In this document: piece after piece, positions 6,731 through 11,279 of the stretch
How the letters are laid out: each line of letters begins with the position of its first letter
Numbering within the stretch: the first letter of the stretch is position 1
NCBI GenBank assembly: GCA_013415595.1
Contig: JAAEEW010000122.1
Coordinates: forward strand, 1 to 11,279
DNA: 11,279 bases
Source of the DNA: Methanosarcinales archaeon
GTDB taxonomy: Archaea; Halobacteriota; Methanosarcinia; Methanotrichales; Methanotrichaceae
Direction of reading: 5' to 3'
Program-made: the position numbers and the translations under genes
The notes under the pieces: model-generated
The model's database searches: none
Told to the model about the DNA's origin: nothing
Seen by the model: only the letters and a program-made list of their open reading frames with translations

Positions 6731-8170
6731 TCAGATGCCCAGCCGGATGTGCTTGATCTCCAGGTACTGCTCCAGCCCGTAGTGGGACAGCTCCCGGCCA
6801 AATCCGCTCTGCTTCCAGCCGCCGAAGGGTGCCTGGATCTCGGCCACGTTGTTCACGTTTACCCCCACCCCTCCCGCCTCCAGGCGCTCGGCGGCCAGGA
6901 AGGCTGTGGACAGGTCGCTGGTGAAGATGTAAGCTGCCAGTCCGTAGGGGCTGTCGTTGGCCAGCTCCAGGGCCTGATCTACGGTCTGGAAGGTCATGAT
7001 GGGGGCCACCGGGCCGAAGGTCTCCTCCTGCATGACCAGCATGCTGTGGTCCACGTGGTCCAGGACAGTGGGCAGGAAGAAGAATCCCTTCTCGTACTCC
7101 TTCCCCTCCGGCTCCCGTCCGCCGCAAAGCAGCCGGGCCCCTTTCTCCAGGGCGTCGGCGATGTGCTCTCTGGTCTTCTCCCGCTGCTGCTGGCTGAACA
7201 TGGGCCCCAGATCCACTCCCGGGTCCAGGCCGTCACCCACCTTCAGCCGTTGGGTCTGCTCCACCAGGCGGTTGGTGAACTCTTCCGCCACCTCCTCAGC
7301 CACATAGACCCGGTTGACGCTGATGCAGATCTGCCCCATGTTGTTGAAAGCCCGGCGAAGACAGGCCTCCACCGCCCGGTCCAGGTGGGCGTCTTTGCAG
7401 ACGATGAAGGGGGCGTGGCCGCCCAGCTCCAGGGAGAGGCGCTTCAGGTGCCTGGCGGCGTGCTCCATGATCCACCGGCCGGTGGACGACTCCCCGGTGA
7501 AGGCGATCTTTTTGCTGATTGGGTTTTCCACCAGCTCTGCTCCCACCTGGCCCCCGGGGCCGTGGACCACGTTCACCACTCCCGGCGGGGCTCCGGCGTC
7601 ATGCGCCGTCTGCACGAAGGCCGTGGCCGCCAGGGGGGCCAGGCTGGGGGGCTTGGCCACCACGGTGCAGCCGGCGGCCAGGGCGGGGGCCAGCTTCCAG
7701 CTCATGAGGTCCACGGGGAAGTTCCAGGGGGTGATCAGGGCGGCCACTCCCACCGGCTGCCTGATCACCAGGCTCCTGCTGCCGGCCGAGGCCGAGGGCA
7801 CCAGCTCTCCGAAGATCCGCCGTCCCTCCTCGGCGTAGTAGTCCAGGACGTCGGCCGAGGCCTGGATCTCCCTCCTGGACTCCTTCAGCGGCTTTCCCTG
7901 CTCCAGGGTCAGGAGCCGGGCCAGATCCTCCTGGCGCTCCCGCACCAGATCGGCGGCCCGGTGCAGGATCTTTCCCCGGGCTGCCGGGGAGGTGGCCGCC
8001 CAGGCCGGAAAGGCCCTCTCTGCCGCCTCCAGGGCCGCCCGGGCCTCCTCCCGTCCGCCCAAGAATACCTGGCCCACCGGCTCCTGGTTGGCCGGATTCC
8101 TGATCACCGCCGTCCTGCCGGAGAGGGATTTCACCTGCTCTCCATCTATCAACATCATGGTCTGGTACAT
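6731..8170 (-). CDS. NAD(P)-dependent aldehyde dehydrogenase (SSADH/lactaldehyde dehydrogenase type)
   Basis: A complete 479-residue member of the ALDH superfamily, oxidising an aldehyde to a carboxylate with NAD(P)+. Catalytic features: N150 in ITPWNFP (oxyanion hole), K173 in VAKPPS (cofactor), the Rossmann turn FTGESSTGR (224-231), the general base E248 in LELGGHAPF, the nucleophile C282 in NMGQICIS, and E383 in EETFGPVAP. Length and motif spacing are normal and nothing suggests decay. Overall it resembles the succinate semialdehyde / lactaldehyde / glycolaldehyde group. A methanogen lactaldehyde dehydrogenase (CofA) works in coenzyme F420 synthesis, but the substrate cannot be read from the sequence. 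GGTGAT at 8176-8181, five bases before the ATG, fixes the start; in-frame ATGs at residues 5 and 6 are less favoured. It appears to be a single-gene transcript, convergent with ribB and divergent from the second fdhD. Confidence 0.93.
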   Translation of the reverse strand: MYQTMMLIDGEQVKSLSGRTAVIRNPANQEPVGQVFLGGREEARAALEAAERAFPAWAATSPAARGKILHRAADLVRERQEDLARLLTLEQGKPLKESRREIQASADVLDYYAEEGRRIFGELVPSASAGSRSLVIRQPVGVAALITPWNFPVDLMSWKLAPALAAGCTVVAKPPSLAPLAATAFVQTAHDAGAPPGVVNVVHGPGGQVGAELVENPISKKIAFTGESSTGRWIMEHAARHLKRLSLELGGHAPFIVCKDAHLDRAVEACLRRAFNNMGQICISVNRVYVAEEVAEEFTNRLVEQTQRLKVGDGLDPGVDLGPMFSQQQREKTREHIADALEKGARLLCGGREPEGKEYEKGFFFLPTVLDHVDHSMLVMQEETFGPVAPIMTFQTVDQALELANDSPYGLAAYIFTSDLSTAFLAAERLEAGGVGVNVNNVAEIQAPFGGWKQSGFGRELSHYGLEQYLEIKHIRLGI

Positions 8171-8504
8171 CTAACATCACCCCGACTGCCCGGCCGCCTG
8201 GATTCCTGGAGCCCTGAGTCGATGAGCCGCCTGATCAATCATCTGGACCCAGATCCCTGTCTTTTGTTTTTTTGCCAGCCATATGCAAGAGACCGGCATA
8301 ACCGCTGCCTCTGGTCCAGCCGCAAGATCAGAACTCTGCCCTCATTTACTCTCATTTACTCTCATTACCCTCATTTAATTTCATTTGATCTCATTTACAC
8401 TCATTGCTCTCATCTCCTCCAATTTCAAGATGATGATCCTCCCTTCCCGCTCCACCCAAAAACGGCAACCTTAATCTGGAGGAGAATGAAGACTATCGAC
8501 GGCG
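8171..8504. other. Divergent spacer between aldehyde dehydrogenase and fdhD2
   Basis: These 334 bases hold no credible gene. They contain the ALDH ribosome binding site (8176-8181), a T-rich run at 8262-8274 with seven consecutive Ts, the phased CTCATTTA array (8341-8417), a 14-codon upstream frame from ATGATGATC at about 8430 that ends before fdhD2, and GGAGGAG at 8478-8484. No TATA-like box stands out for either gene unless the AT-rich repeats (for example TTTAATTT around 8373-8380) serve as one. Confidence 0.6.
8341..8417 (+). repeat. Eight tandem 9-10 bp CTCATTTAxx repeats, helically phased
   Basis: Units begin at 8341, 8351, 8361, 8370, 8380, 8390, 8400 and 8409. The first two are identical (CTCATTTACT) and the others vary mainly in the last three bases. 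The period of 9-10 bp is close to one DNA turn, so every TCATT core faces the same side of the helix. The array ends about 88 bases before the fdhD2 ATG. It may be a multimeric protein-binding site, intrinsically bent DNA, or a simple slippage product. Confidence 0.7.
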
Positions 8505-9329
8505 ATGATGATCATGAACGAAAAAGAGAGCGAGCAGAAGGACCGGCCCGGGAAGAGCAGGGCCAAGGGCAGAAGAAAGGAAGAGAGGGCCTCCACCTAT
8601 CAATCGGTCAAATGCAGCGCCGTATCCGCAGAGCGTCGATCGGAGAGGTCGGCGGACGTGGCCGTGGAGGCGGTGGTGAACATAATGCTGGACGGAAACT
8701 GGATCACCATCCTCCTGGCCCTGCCCGACCAGCTCGACGCCCTGGCCGCCGGATTCCTGGTCTGCGAGGGAATCGTGGACGCCTTCTCCGACCTGAAGTC
8801 GGTCACCCCCCAAGGGGCAGCGGTGATCTGCGAGAGCAGGAACAAGAAGCCTCCCTCGGCCATGGTCTCCCAGGGTGAGGGGCCCATGTCCACCGAGGGC
8901 ATCCCCAGGATCGACTCCAGCCTCAGGGTGAAGGCCGCCATCGTCCGTGAGGCGGCCGGGAAGCTGCAGGAGATCTCGGTGCTGGGAAAACGGACCTCCG
9001 GAACCCACTCCACCCTGATCTGCAACCCCGCCGGAGAGATGGTCTCCTTCAGCGAGGACGTCTCCCGGTCCTGTTCTGTGGACAAGGCGGTGGGAGAGGC
9101 TCTGATCAAAGGGTCGGACCTATCCCAGTGCGCCCTGATCACCACCGGCCGCATCTCGGCGGTCACCGCCCTCAAGTCGGCCAGGGCGGGACTTCCGGTA
9201 ATGGTGAGCCTCTCCGGGATTCTCAGCTCCGGCATTGAGGTGGCCCAGCGGCTGGGGATGACCCTGGCCGTCTGTCCAGGCGGTCCGGAGGTGTGCGCCT
9301 ACACCAGGGCGGAGAGAATAGAGCCCTGA
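8505..9329 (+). CDS. FdhD-family paralogue lacking the catalytic cysteines
   Basis: The 274-residue protein has FdhD family length and layout: VAVEAVVNIMLDG (52-64), LDALAAGFLVCEGIV (77-91), GTHSTLI (166-172), SEDVSRSCSVDKAVG (183-197), TTGRISAVTALKSARAG (213-229) and VCAYTRAERI (263-272). Alignment with the canonical FdhD at 1-336 shows GTHS, ED, DKA.G, TGRIS, LK..RA and YT...RI shared, but GRHN has become SRSC, SRGATTSLA has become SLSGILSSG, and FARGRRMNVYT has become VCPGGPEVCAYT. In the middle, where FdhD carries its CxxC sulfur-transfer loop, residues 111-160 contain no cysteine at all. It is therefore unlikely to transfer sulfur in the known way. New cysteines occur at C190, C257 and C264. 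The start at 8505 is chosen because an in-frame stop lies at 8487-8489; the GGAGGAG at 8478-8484 is about 20 bases away, too far for normal use. The next gene's ATG directly follows its TGA. Confidence 0.85.
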   Translation: MMIMNEKESEQKDRPGKSRAKGRRKEERASTYQSVKCSAVSAERRSERSADVAVEAVVNIMLDGNWITILLALPDQLDALAAGFLVCEGIVDAFSDLKSVTPQGAAVICESRNKKPPSAMVSQGEGPMSTEGIPRIDSSLRVKAAIVREAAGKLQEISVLGKRTSGTHSTLICNPAGEMVSFSEDVSRSCSVDKAVGEALIKGSDLSQCALITTGRISAVTALKSARAGLPVMVSLSGILSSGIEVAQRLGMTLAVCPGGPEVCAYTRAERIEP

Positions 9330-9803
9330 ATGGACAACGCCCCGGCCTTCAGGTTGAAGGGGGGAGATTCCCCGACCGGGCGAACATCTCCCGGGCCCGA
9401 AAAGGGATCACGAACGGCCAGGAGACTAGAGCCCAGCCAGGGGACGGGGAACTTCCAGGGACTGGAGAAAAAAAACTTGAATATCCGCGAAAACATGAAG
9501 GCCCGGGAGGAGGGCCCCCGGGCGGTCCACTGCTCCACCGAGGACTGCGCCTACTGCCGGGGTTCGGGGCGGGTGGAGGCCGACGACGGCGGTGAGGGGG
9601 ATGTCTGCGACATGCAGATTGTCTGCGATGTGCGGGAAGGGCAGGGGGCGGAGGAGAGGAGCTGCCCCGGTTGCTCCGGCCAGGGCCGGGTGCAGGTGGC
9701 CCTGCCTGCCAGGAAGTGCGCCTACTGCCGGGGGACCGGCCAGACCTGTCAGGGCCCCTGCCCGGCCTGCGGGGGATGCGGCTGGATGGAAAGGCAGGGC
9801 TGA
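9330..9803 (+). CDS. Small stand-alone DnaJ-type CxxCxGxG zinc-finger protein
   Basis: The frame encodes up to 157 residues with 13 cysteines. Four DnaJ-type motifs are visible: CAYCRGSG (73-80), CPGCSGQG (112-119), CAYCRGTG (130-137) and CPACGGCG (144-151). Four is the number in the DnaJ/Hsp40 cysteine-rich domain, which binds two zinc ions, yet there is no J-domain, no G/F linker and no substrate-binding domain. Extra cysteines sit at 68, 93, 99 and 140, and the first interval (31 residues) is longer than in DnaJ. Such free domains are known as disulfide or zinc-dependent partners of other proteins; a chaperone-like or metal/sulfur-carrier role is inference. The ATG at 9330 abuts the fdhD2 stop (TGAATG), with GGAGAG at 9311-9316, arguing for coupling. 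However, residues 1-55 are low-complexity with codon use unlike the rest. ATG at 9495 (102 residues), preceded by an eight-A run, is a credible alternative start. Confidence 0.72.
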   Translation: MDNAPAFRLKGGDSPTGRTSPGPEKGSRTARRLEPSQGTGNFQGLEKKNLNIRENMKAREEGPRAVHCSTEDCAYCRGSGRVEADDGGEGDVCDMQIVCDVREGQGAEERSCPGCSGQGRVQVALPARKCAYCRGTGQTCQGPCPACGGCGWMERQG

Positions 9804-9876
9804 AAGGCCGTCCCGTTTATCCGCTCCTGCATGATCCAATCATGGCCAGCCGCGGCGGCGGTCAAGTCAGATCCTC

Positions 9877-9935
9877 CTCTTTTCGCCCCTTTGCTCGTCT
9901 TTAGTCGCCTTTGCTCGTCTTTCCTCCCCTTTTCC
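9877..9935 (+). terminator. Pyrimidine-rich spacer with 15-bp direct repeat, probable transcript end
   Basis: Between the convergent zinc-finger and RlmJ-like genes lies a C/T-rich stretch with several T-runs, as found at archaeal transcript ends. It contains CCTTTGCTCGTCTTT twice, at 9888-9902 and 9908-9922 (period 20). There is no strong hairpin. Termination of the plus-strand transcript is inferred from position and T-richness. Confidence 0.35.
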
Positions 9936-9959
9936 TGCCCGTCCTCCTTGATCCCCGTC

Positions 9960-10760
9960 TCATTCGTTCATTCCTTTCGCTACTGCCCCTTTCCCTTTCC
10001 TATGCTCAATCTTCGAACGGCAGAGCAACAGGAAGGTCTCGGTCCGTCCGGCTAGCCAGTCCGAAAGCTGATCGTCTTCGCTGGCCACGGCCACCCCTGC
10101 CCCCTTCCACCGGCCGCCGTCCATTCCCGCCCGGCGAAACTCCAGGCAGTGGATCTGGTGGGGGCAGCGGAAGCGGGGCGTTTTATCCAGGTCCAGCATG
10201 TACCAGCAGAGAACGGTCCACCCGGCCGTGGCCGCCTTGTAGAACAGGTCCTCGGAGTCCTCCACGTCCTCCTGGCCGGTGTAGGGAGAGTCGATCAGCA
10301 GGAGGCCGGGGTCTGAGACCTCCACCAGCCGCTCCACCCCTCCGAATCCGTCTCCCAGATGGAAGCTCACCAGGTGGGGGGAGAAGTCCTGGGACCAGGC
10401 CCGCTGCAGCAGGGGGTTGATGTCCCACAGCTCGGCCTGGAGGGAGACTCCCAGCTCCTGGGCCACGTTCAGGACCAGCTGGGACGACCCGGGGTAGCGC
10501 AGGAGTCCTTCCGGGTTCATCCGGGACAGGATGCGAAAGTAAGGGAATTGCAGTAGCTCAGGGGCAGGCGGCCAGAGTCTGCCCACTCCGCCCTTCCACT
10601 CGCCGACCAGGGGAAGGGAGTACTCCCGCCAGCCGGTGTGGCTCTCGGCGTAGAGAAGGTGGGGGTCCAGGATGAGCAGGTGGTGGGCGGCCTCGGTGAG
10701 GATCAGGTGCTTCCAGACGTCGCCGGCGTTGCCCACGTGGGAGGTGTGGTCGTAGATCAT
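9960..10760 (-). CDS. RlmJ-like (DUF519) adenine-N6 methyltransferase homologue
   Basis: The 266-residue protein resembles RlmJ, the E. coli enzyme that methylates N6 of A2030 in 23S rRNA and was earlier annotated as a protein for catabolism of external DNA. Seen: the N-terminal signature YDHTSHVGNAGDVWKH (3-18), an SAM-site region YAESHTGWREYSL (37-49) matching the family's D/E-T/S-HxG segment, RYPGSSQLV (88-96), LGDGFGGVERL (135-145) and LLLIDSPYTG (153-162). The catalytic motif IV, normally DPPY, reads DSPY (157-160), with the catalytic aspartate and tyrosine kept. Length is close to the E. coli protein (about 280). The target in an archaeon is unknown, since this modification is best known from bacteria; transfer from bacteria is possible. 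AAAGGA at 10766-10771, five bases before the ATG, and a TATA-like box at 10794-10803 support the start. It is monocistronic as far as can be seen. Confidence 0.83.
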   Translation of the reverse strand: MIYDHTSHVGNAGDVWKHLILTEAAHHLLILDPHLLYAESHTGWREYSLPLVGEWKGGVGRLWPPAPELLQFPYFRILSRMNPEGLLRYPGSSQLVLNVAQELGVSLQAELWDINPLLQRAWSQDFSPHLVSFHLGDGFGGVERLVEVSDPGLLLIDSPYTGQEDVEDSEDLFYKAATAGWTVLCWYMLDLDKTPRFRCPHQIHCLEFRRAGMDGGRWKGAGVAVASEDDQLSDWLAGRTETFLLLCRSKIEHRKGKGAVAKGMNE

Positions 10761-10793
10761 CAGCGTCCTTTGAATCCAGAGAGTTCAGGGGAG

Positions 10794-10803
10794 AAATATT
10801 TTG
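10794..10803 (-). promoter_or_regulatory. TATA-like box of the RlmJ-like gene
   Basis: The minus strand reads CAAAATATTT about 38 bases before the ATG, which predicts a leader of about 15 bases just long enough to hold the AAAGGA ribosome binding site. Confidence 0.45.
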
Positions 10804-10950
10804 TGGGCTAGAATATTCTTCCCCCAGAAATGTAATTCCCGATCCCTGGCCCGTGGACCGGCCGCGCTCCCGGTTGCAAGTCCCTGCTCGGACCCAGGAT
10901 GTCAGCAATGATAACGGCGGTAGCAGCGATAAAAGCAGATGATTCTGACG

Positions 10951-11142
10951 CTAATTGACCCGCCGGCTGCTCCTGGCCTTCAATGCGGACTTATTCTTCT
11001 GCAGCTCCTTTAGCCTGGACTGCAGGGCGGCCAGGCTCACATCGTGATCGATGGCCGCGGCCAGGAGGTCGCCGTAGCCTCCGGCAGCCTCCCGGAGGAT
11101 GGCGTCCAGGTCCTTCTTGGCTGGCTGTTTTGTAACCTGCAT
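10951..11142 (-). CDS. Small basic protein of unknown function
   Basis: I do not recognise this gene. From ATG at 11142 it encodes 63 residues beginning MQVTKQPAKKD. A first part is acidic-amphipathic (LDAILREAAGGYGDLLAAAIDHD), and a second is a likely helix, possibly coiled coil (LAALQSRLKELQKNKSALKA), ending in a basic SSRRVN. There are no cysteines, membrane segments or signal peptide. The frame also has an ATG at 11166 (71 residues), but TATA-like boxes lie only 5-25 bases before that ATG, so a transcript starting 25 bases downstream would exclude it. The 11142 start would be leaderless or nearly so and lacks a ribosome binding site. The size and basic tail would fit a nucleic-acid-associated or regulatory protein, but that is a guess. 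Downstream, 10761-10950 contains the RlmJ-like gene's promoter and nothing else I can identify. Confidence 0.6.
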   Translation of the reverse strand: MQVTKQPAKKDLDAILREAAGGYGDLLAAAIDHDVSLAALQSRLKELQKNKSALKARSSRRVN

Positions 11143-11170
11143 TTTCAACAACTCTGAGATTATCATTAAC

Positions 11171-11190
11171 TTTTATACATTATAAATTTA
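11171..11190 (-). promoter_or_regulatory. AT-rich TATA-like region at the small-protein gene
   Basis: The minus strand contains TAAATTTATA and TATAAAA in a row. Either box places the start near 11148-11157, between the two possible ATGs of the small-protein gene. The plus strand also reads TATAAATTTA, so a divergent rightward transcript leaving the window is possible. Confidence 0.45.
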
Positions 11191-11279
11191 TGTTTGGAGA
11201 GCGGGATGACGACTTGAAAAGCCTGGTTGAGACCCTCTCCACTCTGAGAAGCGTAGCCCACTGACTGATTGTTCCAGAC

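Noticed and set aside
6749..8878. A 709-codon open frame on the plus strand across the aldehyde dehydrogenase and into fdhD2
   Set aside because: It is antisense to a complete, motif-rich ALDH, has a His/Gly/Gln/Pro-rich composition typical of shadow frames in GC-rich DNA, and shows no family motif.
8486..8878. Out-of-frame start at ATG 8486 next to GGAGGAG
   Set aside because: Its product is charged low-complexity sequence, and FdhD homology lies entirely in the other frame; kept only as a note on translation control.
10843..10897. Possible tRNA-like segment with a GGTTGCAAGTCC T-loop-like run
   Set aside because: The T-loop consensus is broken by an extra base, and I found no acceptor, D-arm or anticodon arm that pairs around it.
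11190..11264. A 24-codon plus-strand frame, MFGERDDDLKSL onwards
   Set aside because: Too short to judge, its ATG overlaps the AT-rich promoter-like DNA, and it stops before the window ends; could be a broken gene start but nothing supports it.

Overview
The window is GC-rich (roughly 60% by eye) and looks like a chromosomal segment of a methanogenic archaeon, most likely a Methanothrix/Methanocrinis-type organism. That placement is inference. It rests on an archaeal-type CTP-dependent riboflavin kinase with an N-terminal winged helix overlapping an archaeal-type ribB, on TATA-like boxes a short distance upstream of several genes, and on short leaders with GGAG/GGTGAT ribosome binding sites. 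No rRNA, tRNA, CRISPR array or intact mobile element is visible.

Layout. 1-336 (+) is the 3' end of a canonical fdhD. 410-1018 (-) is the C-terminal two thirds of quinolinate synthase (nadA), missing its N-terminal domain. 1171-2856 (-) is a 2-TM potassium channel with two RCK modules, and 2946-4919 (-) is a Kef/CPA2 cation:proton antiporter with its own TrkA-N/TrkA-C tail. Together they form a potassium-handling pair. 4920-5202 is a divergent control region with two palindromes, one beside each promoter. 5203-5835 and 5832-6656 (+) are ribK (RbkR-like regulator-kinase) and ribB, overlapping by ATGA. 6731-8170 (-) is an aldehyde dehydrogenase. 8171-8504 is a divergent spacer holding eight helically phased 9-10 bp repeats. 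8505-9329 (+) is a second FdhD-family protein that has lost its catalytic cysteines. 9330-9803 (+) is a small cysteine-rich protein with exactly four DnaJ-type CxxCxGxG motifs. 9960-10760 (-) is an RlmJ-like methyltransferase. 10951-11142 (-) is a small basic protein of unknown function. The last 80 bases hold promoter-like DNA but no convincing gene.

How the parts work together. The flavin pair makes DHBP and FMN and is probably autoregulated. The antiporter and channel would control potassium efflux under nucleotide control. The canonical FdhD serves molybdenum/tungsten bis-pyranopterin enzymes such as formate or formylmethanofuran dehydrogenase, whereas the cysteine-free paralogue next to the DnaJ-like zinc-finger protein may have a new role. 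The observations most worth following up are the FdhD paralogue plus zinc-finger pair, the GHTE-to-GQTE change in RibB, the truncated nadA, and several short-period repeat arrays at gene boundaries (RibB tail, fdhD2 upstream region, 9.9 kb spacer).
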